Shown here: positions 50,445 through 58,946 of the stretch, piece after piece | Layout: every line of letters starts with the position of its first letter | Position numbering within the stretch: the stretch's first letter is position 1 | Assembly: GCA_015063135.1 (NCBI GenBank) | Contig: SUTA01000013.1 | Location: forward strand, 1-59,246 | Origin: Thermoplasmata archaeon | GTDB lineage: Archaea > Thermoplasmatota > Thermoplasmata > Methanomassiliicoccales > Methanomethylophilaceae | DNA: 59,246 nucleotides | Direction of reading: 5' to 3' | The notes under the pieces: generated by a model | What the model saw: the letters and a program-made list of their open reading frames with translations, nothing else | What the model was told of the DNA's origin: nothing | Database searches by the model: none | Made by a program: the position numbers and the translations under genes

Positions 50445-51050
50445 ATGGCCGGAGGGACGTTCAAGACAGTGGAGGCCGCCAGGAAGGCGGATCTCAAGGA
50501 GGTGCGCAGGCGCCTCGATGCCGACGACACTCCGAAGAACCGCGCCGGGTACGGCTGCGCCCTCTATGCCACCGACAAGAGGCGCAACATCGCCGAGTCG
50601 ATCCCGTACCTCGAGACCGGCGTCTCCATCGGCGACACGGTCAGCAGGCTGTTCATGGCCGATGCCTGCCTCCAGGGCAAGGGCGTTCCCAAGGATCCCC
50701 CGAGGGCGAGGGACATGTTCCTCGATCTGGCACTCGAGGGCAACGCCGACGCCCAGTTCGCATACGGCAACATCTTCTACCTCGGCACGGACGTCGAGAA
50801 GGACTACGACAAGGCCTACGAGTTCATATCCATGGCTGCGTCCCAGAACGAGCCCCGCGCACTGAACACCATCGGGCTGTTCTACCTGGGAGGGCTGGTG
50901 GTCCCCAGGGACATCGACAAGGCGGAGAGGTACTTCCGCAGGGCCGAGGAGAGGGGCAACCAGAACGCCACCCGCAATCTCAAGCTCCTGCAGAAGCACG
51001 GCCGCGACTACGACTATTCCAGGGCCGTCCTGCGATCGCCCGCCTATTAG
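50445..51050 (+). CDS. Sel1-repeat (TPR-like) protein
   Basis: 201 aa. Three to four Sel1-like repeats follow a short N-terminal helix: SRLFMADACLQGKGVPKDPPRARDMFLDLA, AQFAYGNIFYLGTDVEKDYDKAYEFISMA, ALNTIGLFYLGGLVVPRDIDKAERYFRRA. Such alpha-solenoids bind protein partners. No signal peptide is present, so it is cytoplasmic. ATTTAAATCC at about 50410-50419 would give a leaderless start at ATG 50445. The gene is followed 12 bp later by the membrane-protein cluster. Confidence 0.85.
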   Translation: MAGGTFKTVEAARKADLKEVRRRLDADDTPKNRAGYGCALYATDKRRNIAESIPYLETGVSIGDTVSRLFMADACLQGKGVPKDPPRARDMFLDLALEGNADAQFAYGNIFYLGTDVEKDYDKAYEFISMAASQNEPRALNTIGLFYLGGLVVPRDIDKAERYFRRAEERGNQNATRNLKLLQKHGRDYDYSRAVLRSPAY

Positions 51051-51061
51051 GTTTTTGTTCT

Positions 51062-52696
51062 ATGAGTGAGTACCCCCGATATAGGCCGGCCCCCGGGGTC
51101 GGGAGGGTCGGGCCCGTGGACAACAGGATAATCATAATCGCGGCATCCGTCGCGTTCGTCGCATTGGTGGCAGGGGGTAGCTACTATTTCTGCCATGACG
51201 ACAACATCTACCTGAAGTCGCTGGATGACAAGGACGGCTGCGCATCGGCCTTCTCGATCCTCAACACGGACAGCCCCGGCGTCGCCGAACCCATGAAGCA
51301 GGGTGCGGTCGTCTTCACCAATACCACCATGGTGAGCCACTCCACGGATGAATTGCAGTGGCAAGGGAGCCCTCATTACGACGACCAGAGGGAATGCATC
51401 GTGTCGGAATGCCTTTTCGAAGGAGAGGGCTACGTTTTCAATATGGACCTCAAGAAGGCCGGCAAAGTGGCCGACCTGTATGTCTCCGGCGGTTCGATGG
51501 TGATCCGTCTGGAGGGCGTGGAGAGGGGCTTCTCCCTCGACCTCACGATGAGCTCCGACAAGCTGTCCGATGCGCTTGTCGGCGATTGGAAGGTGGGATC
51601 CGCCTACGAGGGATGGTTCACCAACGGCGATATCGAGTACGGCCCGTCCGAAACAAACGTCAATCTGAGCATCAGGAAGGCGACCGGCCTGCTCTACCGG
51701 CTGACCTACAACGGCGACGTGTCCTACTGCGCCTGGAACTTCGGTACAGCCTATGCCAGCAACTACGACCGGTCAGGAGCGATCGGATACATCCGCCCGG
51801 ACGGCCAGGATCTAGTGATGACATCCGTAATGGATGGGGGGATTGGCTCCGTGATAAGATTCGAGAGCACCGATCGGGACCATCAGGCGCCGTCAGGGCC
51901 GGTGCCGGATGCCGCCGCGGGCGAGGTCCCCGCTGCCGGGACGTCCTGGGATGCGGTGAAGGCCTACGAGATAGAGGGCGTCACCGAGACGGATATCTTG
52001 GACAGGGGCTATAATTTCACGATGCTGAGAGTCGAGGGGGATCTGATATTCTACAGGGTGGCCTCCTCGATCGATGACTTCCACTTCGTCGCCGTCAGGG
52101 CGGCCCAGGGCTTCTGGCTGTCCGCCGCCGACGAGGAGACTGACTTCAAGAGCATGGCCTACTTCGAACCGGGCGTCCTCTATGCGTCGTATTACGAGGG
52201 CGGCTCCAAGGGTGCCCTGTACAGCATCATTTTCGGGGACGCCGAGGCCGTCAAGCCGATGGACCGGTCCCTGGTCGGGAAGCCCTATAACGGCTCCCAG
52301 CACTCGGTGGAGTTCATGGATGAGAAGGTGCTGGACGGCCCCGGGACCTCTGATGTCTCGCTGTCGTTCATCCGCCAGTACGGCAATGTGGCGATGGCAG
52401 AGACCGAGGCCGGCCTCGTGGATGCCAAGTGGAGCGTGGCGATCCAGGTCTCCAAGCCCGAGGGATACCTGTTCATGGTGGAGGCCTCCGCCGAGAGGTT
52501 CGGGGAGGAGTTCCATGGGTACTACATCGGATTGATAGCAGCGGACCTGAGCAAGATCTCGTTGTCTGGCGCACTGGTCCGCGATGATGGGGACGCGGCC
52601 GCGTTCACCCAGGAGCTGTACCCGTCGCTGAAGCGATCAATCAACGCGTCGAGGAGGATACCATGGGATTCCAGGAGTTCAAGGTCAGGATGCTGA
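51062..52696 (+). CDS. Single-pass membrane protein with large extracellular domain, unknown function
   Basis: 544 aa from ATG 51062. One N-terminal anchor helix (RIIIIAASVAFVALVAGGSYYF) is followed by about 500 residues of beta-rich sequence with repeated short patterns (VSLSFIRQYGNVAMAET, VNLSIRKATGLLYRLTY; YEGWFTNGDIEYG, YNGSQHSVEFMDEK), suggesting two related domains of about 200 residues. I do not recognise a family. The 3' end overlaps the next gene by 34 nt, and the last residues (RRIPWDSRSSRSGC) look like run-on. Confidence 0.75.
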   Translation: MSEYPRYRPAPGVGRVGPVDNRIIIIAASVAFVALVAGGSYYFCHDDNIYLKSLDDKDGCASAFSILNTDSPGVAEPMKQGAVVFTNTTMVSHSTDELQWQGSPHYDDQRECIVSECLFEGEGYVFNMDLKKAGKVADLYVSGGSMVIRLEGVERGFSLDLTMSSDKLSDALVGDWKVGSAYEGWFTNGDIEYGPSETNVNLSIRKATGLLYRLTYNGDVSYCAWNFGTAYASNYDRSGAIGYIRPDGQDLVMTSVMDGGIGSVIRFESTDRDHQAPSGPVPDAAAGEVPAAGTSWDAVKAYEIEGVTETDILDRGYNFTMLRVEGDLIFYRVASSIDDFHFVAVRAAQGFWLSAADEETDFKSMAYFEPGVLYASYYEGGSKGALYSIIFGDAEAVKPMDRSLVGKPYNGSQHSVEFMDEKVLDGPGTSDVSLSFIRQYGNVAMAETEAGLVDAKWSVAIQVSKPEGYLFMVEASAERFGEEFHGYYIGLIAADLSKISLSGALVRDDGDAAAFTQELYPSLKRSINASRRIPWDSRSSRSGC

Positions 52697-53607
52697 ACTT
52701 TTACGAGGTGTTCCCGGTGGCCATAGCGATGGTCATGGGCGCCCTGATGGTCATCCGCGGGTCTTGGCAGCTCTACGGCGCCATAGTCAACGGCGGCACC
52801 ATCCCCAACATGGCGGCCTTCGTCATCATGGCCGTGGCCGGGGCGTTCATCATCATATGGGGAAGGAGGGACCTGGTCAGGACCGTGGGCCTGTACGCCA
52901 TCACGCTGGGCCTGACGCGCGTGCTGATGAGGTACGACGTCATAGTCAACCCCTCCTCGAACATCCTCGTGGTCATAGTCAACTGGGTCCTCTTCTTCCT
53001 GGCCCTTAACCTGATCTACACGGGCGTGTCCTTCGCGAGGGGCATGGTCATCAGGCGCGCATCGATGATGGCCACGGCATTCGCATTCATCGGATTGAAC
53101 GTCATCATGATGGCGATCCCGCTGGGAGCCCTGGGGATCCAGTCGCTGGACAACACCACGAGGTTCATCGAGGTCGTGATGTACATCGTGCTCATCCTCA
53201 TGCTGGACGCCGAGAGCATACGCTACGGCACGTCGGACGGCAGGCACGCGAGGCATCTCGACCGCGTCCGCGCCAGCTACAGGGCGGAGCCCTGGGCGTT
53301 CATCACGCCCGATGAGGCGGAGAACCTGCTCAGCGGAAAGGGGCCGATGTGGAGGGAGATCGATGACGGGATCGTCGAGCGCGAGATGGTCCTCAGGGTG
53401 TCCGGCAGGGACATCGAGACCACCATCGTCGTGCAGAAGTGGTGCGGGGAGGACTTCCTCAGATTCAACGTCACCCCGAACTCCGAGACCATCGTCTTCG
53501 CCAACAAGCTGGCGGTCGATAGGATCGTCAGGGACGGGGACAGGATACGCTTCTACGGCCGCGACGGCACCGACTTCGTCTATTCGGTGAAGGAGGCGCT
53601 GATATGA
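52663..53607 (+). CDS. Six-helix membrane protein with cytoplasmic C-terminal domain, paralogue of the next gene
   Basis: 314 aa. Six hydrophobic helices span 15-190 (VFPVAIAMVMGALMVI, MAAFVIMAVAGAFIIIW, ILVVIVNWVLFFLALNLI and others), then a soluble domain of about 105 residues (FITPDEAENLLSGKGPMWREIDDG... FYGRDGTDFVYSV). The next gene has the same layout and a related soluble domain. The family is unknown. It overlaps both neighbours (34 nt and 4 nt), so the three genes form one transcription unit. Confidence 0.75.
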   Translation: MGFQEFKVRMLNFYEVFPVAIAMVMGALMVIRGSWQLYGAIVNGGTIPNMAAFVIMAVAGAFIIIWGRRDLVRTVGLYAITLGLTRVLMRYDVIVNPSSNILVVIVNWVLFFLALNLIYTGVSFARGMVIRRASMMATAFAFIGLNVIMMAIPLGALGIQSLDNTTRFIEVVMYIVLILMLDAESIRYGTSDGRHARHLDRVRASYRAEPWAFITPDEAENLLSGKGPMWREIDDGIVEREMVLRVSGRDIETTIVVQKWCGEDFLRFNVTPNSETIVFANKLAVDRIVRDGDRIRFYGRDGTDFVYSVKEALI

Positions 53608-54941
53608 TAGCCGCGAGCGGGCGCAAGCTCATCGGCCTCTACCCGAGGATCATCCTCTGCTGCATGTCGGTGCTGCTGCTGTGCGATGTGGGGGTGTCGA
53701 TCTACCAGGCCGTGGAGGTCGGGTTCGTGAACGCCTGGGTGTACATCACCGATGTCGCGCTCTTCATCCCCGCGGTGTGCATGCTCATGTGGCAGGACAA
53801 GCCTGTGAGATACACCCTCATGATATTCCCGGTGACCATGGGCCTCATCGGTCTGTTGAACTCCATCGAGGCGCTGTCGGACGACCTATCGTCCCTCTCG
53901 ATCATGGGCCTCATCATATTCGCATCGCTGATGTTCATCTTCAGCGGCATCCACGCGTTCATGGGCGACCGTCACAGCGCATCCGTCCTCTTCTATATCT
54001 CAGTGGGGCTCGGCGCGCTCTACCTGCTCCCGACAGCAATATCGCTGATCCTGGGAGCGGATTTGAGCGAGGTCCCGCTTTCGCTGGAGGGTGACCTCAT
54101 GACGGTGCTGTCCTTCTTCCTGTTCGCGATCTTCCTGCTGCAGCCCGGAGTCCGCGACGAGACCATGAAGAGGAAGATGAAGATCGGCATGGCGGGAGTC
54201 GAGGCCATGCTCTCGGTCTCCTCCGATGCCTTCGTTTCCAGGGACGACGTCCCGGCCATGCTCGGAGAGGACATGGGGTCATGGACGTACGAGGACGACG
54301 GCCCCGTGGAGTGCTACCGCAAGACCATCATGTACGATGACAAGAGGGAGTTCATCATCACCTCCAGGAGATGGAGGGGCGGCAGCGAGATCTCGATATC
54401 CGTCGACCAGCGCATGGTCACCAGCTCCTACGGCAAGGCGTTCGTCCTCAAGGGCAGCTCCCGCGAGGAGGTCGACGGCGAGGAGTTCATCCGCATCTAC
54501 GGCGCGGACGGCACGTTCATGAGGATCCGCCTCGGGGGCCCCGTCCACAGGAGGAGCATCCGCACGCTCATCCACAAGAAGGAGAACGAGGAGGTAAGCA
54601 ACCTCCTCCTCGACACGGAAGAGAAGATCATAGGGCAGCGAACGTCGCCGCCCCATGATGCGGAGTTTCACAATCAGGCCGAGCGCAGCTCGGCGGCGAT
54701 GCCCCTGATCCTCTCGATCAGAGCATCGATCCCCTTGGCGTCCAGGTTGGGGTTCAGCAGGGTGAACTTCAGCATGGTGCGCCCGCCCATGGAGGTCTGG
54801 CCTATGACGATGCCGTCGCTCATGAGGCGGCGCCTGACCTTCTTGTTGACCTCGTCCCCGCCCTGGACGGCGAAGACGACGGAGGAGATCTCCGGCTCCA
54901 CCGGGGCGATGAACTCGGGGTCCTTGGAGATCCTGCCGTAG
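53604..54941 (+). CDS. Six-helix membrane protein, paralogue of the preceding gene; run-on 3' end
   Basis: 445 aa in the open frame. Helices at about 12-185 (IILCCMSVLLLCDVGVSIY, MGLIIFASLMFIFSGIHAF, MTVLSFFLFAIFLLQP) are followed by a soluble domain FVSRDDVPAMLGEDMGSWTYEDDG...IRIYGADGTFMRIRL that aligns with FITPDEAENLLSGKGPMWREIDDG...IRFYGRDGTDFVYSV of the preceding gene. Coding character ends near KENEEVSNLLLDTEEKI (about 54630). The frame then continues about 270 nt in antisense of the decarboxylase gene, so the true protein is probably about 345 aa. The ATGA overlap indicates coupled translation. Confidence 0.7.
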   Translation: MIAASGRKLIGLYPRIILCCMSVLLLCDVGVSIYQAVEVGFVNAWVYITDVALFIPAVCMLMWQDKPVRYTLMIFPVTMGLIGLLNSIEALSDDLSSLSIMGLIIFASLMFIFSGIHAFMGDRHSASVLFYISVGLGALYLLPTAISLILGADLSEVPLSLEGDLMTVLSFFLFAIFLLQPGVRDETMKRKMKIGMAGVEAMLSVSSDAFVSRDDVPAMLGEDMGSWTYEDDGPVECYRKTIMYDDKREFIITSRRWRGGSEISISVDQRMVTSSYGKAFVLKGSSREEVDGEEFIRIYGADGTFMRIRLGGPVHRRSIRTLIHKKENEEVSNLLLDTEEKIIGQRTSPPHDAEFHNQAERSSAAMPLILSIRASIPLASRLGFSRVNFSMVRPPMEVWPMTMPSLMRRRLTFLLTSSPPWTAKTTEEISGSTGAMNSGSLEILP

Positions 54942-56131
54942 AAGTATGCGGCGTTGTCGATCATGATGTCGATCATCCTGGAGAAGCCCTCGGCCCCCCT
55001 GGTCTGGAACGCCATGTACACCTTCAGCGCGTCGAAGCGGCGGGTGGTCTGCATGGATTTCCCGACGAGGTTGATGTAGCCCTCCTCCTCGTCCTCCTCG
55101 CGGTTGAGGTAGTCGGCGTGGAGCTCGAAGCACTCGAGCAGCGCGGGGTCCCTGACGAGGATCGCGGAGCAGGAGATGGGGAGCAGGAACATCTTGTGGA
55201 AGTCGACGGTGACGGAGTCGCACAGCGACACGCCTCCGAGCCTGTCCCTGTAGGTGCGGCTCATGATGACGCCCGACCCATAGGCGGCGTCGCCGTGCAG
55301 GTACATGCCGAAGCGGTCGCAGATCCTCCTCATGCCGGCGGCATCGTCGATGGAGCCGAAGTCGGTGGTCCCGAGGGTGGCGACAGCGCAGAACGGGATG
55401 AGCCCGGCTGCGACGTCCTCCTCGAGCATCTTCTCGAACGCCTTCAGGTCGACTTTGCACCTGCTGTCCACGGGGATCTTCCTCACGGCGCCGTAGCCCA
55501 TCCCGAGGATGTGGCTGGCCTTGTCCATGGAGAAGTGGGAGATCTCCGATGTGTAGAGGCGGAGCTTCCTGTGCTCCGGGGGCAGGCCGTTCATCTTGAC
55601 GTCCCAGCCCAGCTTCTCGGAGCAGAACCAGTCGCGCGCGGCGATGACCGCAGAGATGTTGGACTGCGAGCCTCCGGACGTGAAGCATCCGTCGCCGGTC
55701 TCGGGGAGCCCGTACAGCTTCAGGAGCCCCTTGATCATGCACACCTCGAGCTCCGTCGCCGCGGGGCCCTGGTCCCAGCTGTCCATGCTGTCGTTGAAGC
55801 ACGCGATGATCAGCTCGGCCGCGATGGTCTCGGTGAGCGCCGGGGAGTGGAGGTGGGGCATGTAGTCGATGGACCAGGTGCGGAGCAGGTTCGGCAGGAT
55901 GTCCCTTGCTGTATCGCCGAGGACGTCCTCGAACCTCCTGCCCTCCTCGGGCAGGAAGCCCAGTGCCTGTATCCTCTCCCTGAGCACGTACGGATCGATC
56001 CCGGAGAACGCGCTCCCGTCGGGTATGGATCTGAGGACGGAATCCAGAGTCTCGCCGAGCATTTCGGAGAGCCTGTCCTGGGATTCCTTGGAATCTGAGA
56101 GAATGAACGGTTCATTGGCGCACATCGGCAT
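54674..56131 (-). CDS. ddc: PLP-dependent decarboxylase, probable L-2,4-diaminobutyrate decarboxylase
   Basis: 485 aa, group II decarboxylase fold. The PLP lysine is in VTVDFHKMFLLP, the Asp that contacts the pyridine nitrogen in LHGDAAYGSG, and GCFTSGGSQSNISAVIAARDW is the phosphate-binding region. Substrate is suggested by the gene directly upstream, a diaminobutyrate aminotransferase: dat-ddc pairs make 1,3-diaminopropane from aspartate semialdehyde in Acinetobacter, Haemophilus and Vibrio. Glutamate or tyrosine decarboxylase is the alternative. It overlaps dat by 20 nt. Confidence 0.85.
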   Translation of the reverse strand: MPMCANEPFILSDSKESQDRLSEMLGETLDSVLRSIPDGSAFSGIDPYVLRERIQALGFLPEEGRRFEDVLGDTARDILPNLLRTWSIDYMPHLHSPALTETIAAELIIACFNDSMDSWDQGPAATELEVCMIKGLLKLYGLPETGDGCFTSGGSQSNISAVIAARDWFCSEKLGWDVKMNGLPPEHRKLRLYTSEISHFSMDKASHILGMGYGAVRKIPVDSRCKVDLKAFEKMLEEDVAAGLIPFCAVATLGTTDFGSIDDAAGMRRICDRFGMYLHGDAAYGSGVIMSRTYRDRLGGVSLCDSVTVDFHKMFLLPISCSAILVRDPALLECFELHADYLNREEDEEEGYINLVGKSMQTTRRFDALKVYMAFQTRGAEGFSRMIDIMIDNAAYFYGRISKDPEFIAPVEPEISSVVFAVQGGDEVNKKVRRRLMSDGIVIGQTSMGGRTMLKFTLLNPNLDAKGIDALIERIRGIAAELRSA

Positions 56132-57461
56132 CGACCTCCTTCACGGCCTTCGCGAAGATATCCATCGCCTGGTTTATCTCATCGTCGGTGATGTTGAGGG
56201 CGCAGAGGCACCTCATGACGGAGCCGTCGCGGCCGCCCTTCTCCATGATGAGCCCGTTTTCCAGGCAGATGTGCTGGATGCGGGCCGCGAACTCGCCGCT
56301 GGGGGCGGGATGGCCCATGAGGTCGGGCTCCTTCCTGGGGTCGACGAACTCGATGCCCAGCATGAGCCCCTTCCCGCGGACGTCTCCGATGATCCTGACC
56401 TGCTTCTGGAGGTCCAGGAGGCGCTGCTTCATGAGCTCCCCCTTGCGGGTGACCTCGGCAAGGAACTCGGGCTTGCTGATCCTCCTCATGACGACGGTGC
56501 CGGCTGCCATGGCCAGCTGGTTGCCGCGGAACGTCCCCGCGTGGGCGCCGGTGCCCCATACGTCCAGCTTCTCGTCGTAGACGACGACGGCCAGGGGCTG
56601 GGACCCTCCGATGGCCTTGGAGATGAGGATCACGTCTGGGATGATCCCGGCGTGCTCGAACGCGAACATCTTGCCTGAGCGGCCCATCCCGCACTGGATC
56701 TCGTCGCAGATCATGGGGATGTCGAGCTCCTTGGTTATCCTGCGGACCTCCCTGAGGAATTCGATGGGCGCGGGGATCGCGCCGCCCTCCCCCTGGATGG
56801 CCTCGAGGATGATGGCCGCGGGCTTGGTCATGCCGTTCTCGGGGTCCTTGAGGAACCTCTCGAGGTACGCTACGCACGCCTTGGTGCCGGCCTCGCCGCC
56901 GAGCCCCATGGGGCAGCGGTAGGAGTAGGGGTAGGGCATGAACTGGACGCCGGGCATGATGTTCATGACCCTGAGCTTGGCGTTGTTGTTGCCGGTGAGG
57001 GCCATGGAGCCGTGGCTCATGCCGTGGTAGCCGCCGGAGAACGCGATAACGGTGCTCCTCCCGGTGGCCGTTTTGCATAATTTGATCGCAGCGTCCGTGG
57101 CATCGGTGCCGGCGGGCGAGCAGAACTGGACTTTGGCGTGGGACGCCATCTCGGGAGGGAGTATCGAGAACAGGGTCTCGGTGAACTCGTCCTTGACGGG
57201 GGTGGTGAGGTCCAGCGTATGGAGGGGTGCCCCGGACTGGATGAGGTCGACCATGGCCCGGTTGATCTCGTCGTCGTTGTGCCCCAGGGCCAGAGTGCCT
57301 GCGCCGTTAAGGAAATCGATATAGCGATTGCCCTCTACATCCTCGAGCCAAGCTCCCTTGGCCTTCGCTAAAGCGATAGGGAACTTGCGCGGATAGCTCC
57401 TCGCGGAAGACTCTTTATCGCCCTGACGGGTGATGTAGTATTCGTTGGTATTCTGGTCCAT
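56112..57461 (-). CDS. dat: Diaminobutyrate--2-oxoglutarate aminotransferase
   Basis: 449 aa, class III aminotransferase. The PLP lysine is in LISKAIGGSQPLAVVVYDEKL, Asp in MICDEIQCGMGRSGKMFAFE, and the phosphate loop in FCSPAGTDATDAAIKL. FLNGAGTLALGHN and FSGGYHGMSHGSMALTGN are typical of the Dat/EctB group (TIGR00709). It makes L-2,4-diaminobutyrate from aspartate semialdehyde with glutamate as donor. No ectoine genes follow, so diaminopropane rather than ectoine is the likely product. CTAATTTAAGC about 25-30 bp upstream fits a leaderless start. Confidence 0.9.
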   Translation of the reverse strand: MDQNTNEYYITRQGDKESSARSYPRKFPIALAKAKGAWLEDVEGNRYIDFLNGAGTLALGHNDDEINRAMVDLIQSGAPLHTLDLTTPVKDEFTETLFSILPPEMASHAKVQFCSPAGTDATDAAIKLCKTATGRSTVIAFSGGYHGMSHGSMALTGNNNAKLRVMNIMPGVQFMPYPYSYRCPMGLGGEAGTKACVAYLERFLKDPENGMTKPAAIILEAIQGEGGAIPAPIEFLREVRRITKELDIPMICDEIQCGMGRSGKMFAFEHAGIIPDVILISKAIGGSQPLAVVVYDEKLDVWGTGAHAGTFRGNQLAMAAGTVVMRRISKPEFLAEVTRKGELMKQRLLDLQKQVRIIGDVRGKGLMLGIEFVDPRKEPDLMGHPAPSGEFAARIQHICLENGLIMEKGGRDGSVMRCLCALNITDDEINQAMDIFAKAVKEVDADVRQ

Positions 57462-57787
57462 TGAGCGCGGGACGGGACCCCTTGCTTAAATTAGTTTTTG
57501 CCCCGAAATCCCCGTTTGTATCATATGGGATATCGGGGGTCCCCATATGTCTCTCACGGGACATTTTCCGGAGGCCGGATTCCCCGGGGCGATAGCCCCC
57601 ATCGCCCCGGTACGCATCGCGATCACCCGGGCTCACGCCCCTTCGGGCCGATTCGGGCTACTTATTTACAAACTTGACGATGTACGCCCCTAGGGGTTGA
57701 ACATGTCTGAGATTCTGAAACATCGGTTCGAAACAGGCCTGAGCGCGGAGAAAAGAACACGCCACTCGGAGATCTGGATAAGGTTAA
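57462..57787. other. Intergenic region between dat and tRNA-Ser
   Basis: There is no confident gene. It holds the dat promoter (about 57486-57497). Around 57660-57704, CTTATTTACAAA is followed by ATG 57704 of a short frame (SEILKHRFETGLSAEKRTRH) of about 45 codons that runs into the antisense of tRNA-Ser. It could be a small gene or a remnant, and I cannot assign it. Confidence 0.35.
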
Positions 57788-57875
57788 TGGCGTGGAGAGG
57801 GGGATTCGAACCCTCGGGTCGCATAGCGACATAGGATTAGCAGTCCTACGCCTTACCAGGCTGGGCCATCTCCAC
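57788..57875 (-). tRNA. tRNA-Ser (GCT)
   Basis: The acceptor GTGGAGA pairs with TCTCCAC. The anticodon stem is TAGGA/TCCTA around CTGCTAA (anticodon GCT). A long variable arm GTCGC-TAT-GCGAC identifies tRNA-Ser. The discriminator is G, CCA is encoded at 57788-57790, and there is no intron. The T stem has one A-C mismatch. GTTAAAATACG about 30 nt upstream is a TATA element. Confidence 0.94.
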
Positions 57876-57995
57876 TTGCTTCTGCCAATCGGCTAATCGT
57901 ATTTTAACGTTCCCCAGAGGACGGCCCAGTCCGCCCTCCTTATTCATTATATGTTCGGAAATGCAATCCGCCCTTCTGGAAAGGGGGACATGGGG

Positions 57996-58946
57996 ATGAA
58001 ATCCAAGGTCTATTTCACAAGCGAGCTGACGCCCGAGAGCGTAGTGAAGATGTACAAGGCGCTGGGGAAGGAGCTGGAGGGCAAGGTAGCCGTCAAGGTC
58101 CACTCCGGCGAGAAGGGGAACTTCAACTTCCTCGGCCCGGAATTCTGGAGGCCCATGATCGACGAGGTCGGCGGGAGGGTGGTCGAGACCAACACCGCCT
58201 ACGGCGACAGGTTCGTGGGAGTGCGCGACCACACCGACTCCCACAGGAAGCTCCTGGAGGAGCACGGCTGGAGCAGGTACTTCGACGTGGACCTCATGGA
58301 CGAGGAGGGCCCGGACCATGTGTTCGAGCTCCCGGACGGGCACATCCTGAAGAAGAACCTCGTCGGGAAGCACATCCTCAACTACGATTCGATGCTGGTG
58401 CTCGCGCACTTCAAGGGCCATCCCAACGGAGGCTACGGCGGAGCGCTCAAGCAGCTCGCCATCGGATGCGCGTCCAGCGCCGGCAAGGCCTTGATCCACT
58501 CCGCAGGGAGGTCAGACGACCGCATCGCCGCATGGGACATGCATGGGGACAACACGCAGTTCCCGGAGTGCATGGCAGATGCCGCGACCACCATCGTGAG
58601 GCATTTCTGCGGCAACATGGCCTTCATCAACGTGATGAAGAACCTCTCGATAGACTGCGATTGCGTCGCTGCCCCAGAGAAGCCCTGCATGAAGGACATC
58701 GGGATGCTGTCGTCCCTGGATCCCGTCGCCATCGACCAGGCCTGCATCGACCTGGTGATGAACTCGGACGATCCGGGGAAGGAGCATTTCATGGCCAGGG
58801 TCAACGAGCTAAACGGGATCCACACGATCGAGGCGGCCGCGGAGCACGGGATCGGGTCCCGCGAGTACGAGCTCATAAGGCTCCGAGCATCGAAAACTGG
58901 GGCTTCTGCCCCGTTTCTTCCCGTTTTCCAGTCGCCATGGTTGTAG
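57996..58946 (+). CDS. DUF362-domain protein
   Basis: About 316 aa from ATG 57996, with AGGGGG about 9 nt upstream. DUF362 features: KVAVKVHSGEKGN near the N-terminus, NTAYG, DSMLVLAHFKGHPNGGYGGALKQLAIGCASSAGK in the middle, and PCMKDIGMLSSLDPVAIDQACIDLV. The domain is found with or without ferredoxin modules; here there is no 4Fe-4S motif of the CxxCxxC type, so only the core is present. The reaction is unknown. The last 15 residues look like run-on. Confidence 0.88.
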   Translation: MKSKVYFTSELTPESVVKMYKALGKELEGKVAVKVHSGEKGNFNFLGPEFWRPMIDEVGGRVVETNTAYGDRFVGVRDHTDSHRKLLEEHGWSRYFDVDLMDEEGPDHVFELPDGHILKKNLVGKHILNYDSMLVLAHFKGHPNGGYGGALKQLAIGCASSAGKALIHSAGRSDDRIAAWDMHGDNTQFPECMADAATTIVRHFCGNMAFINVMKNLSIDCDCVAAPEKPCMKDIGMLSSLDPVAIDQACIDLVMNSDDPGKEHFMARVNELNGIHTIEAAAEHGIGSREYELIRLRASKTGASAPFLPVFQSPWL

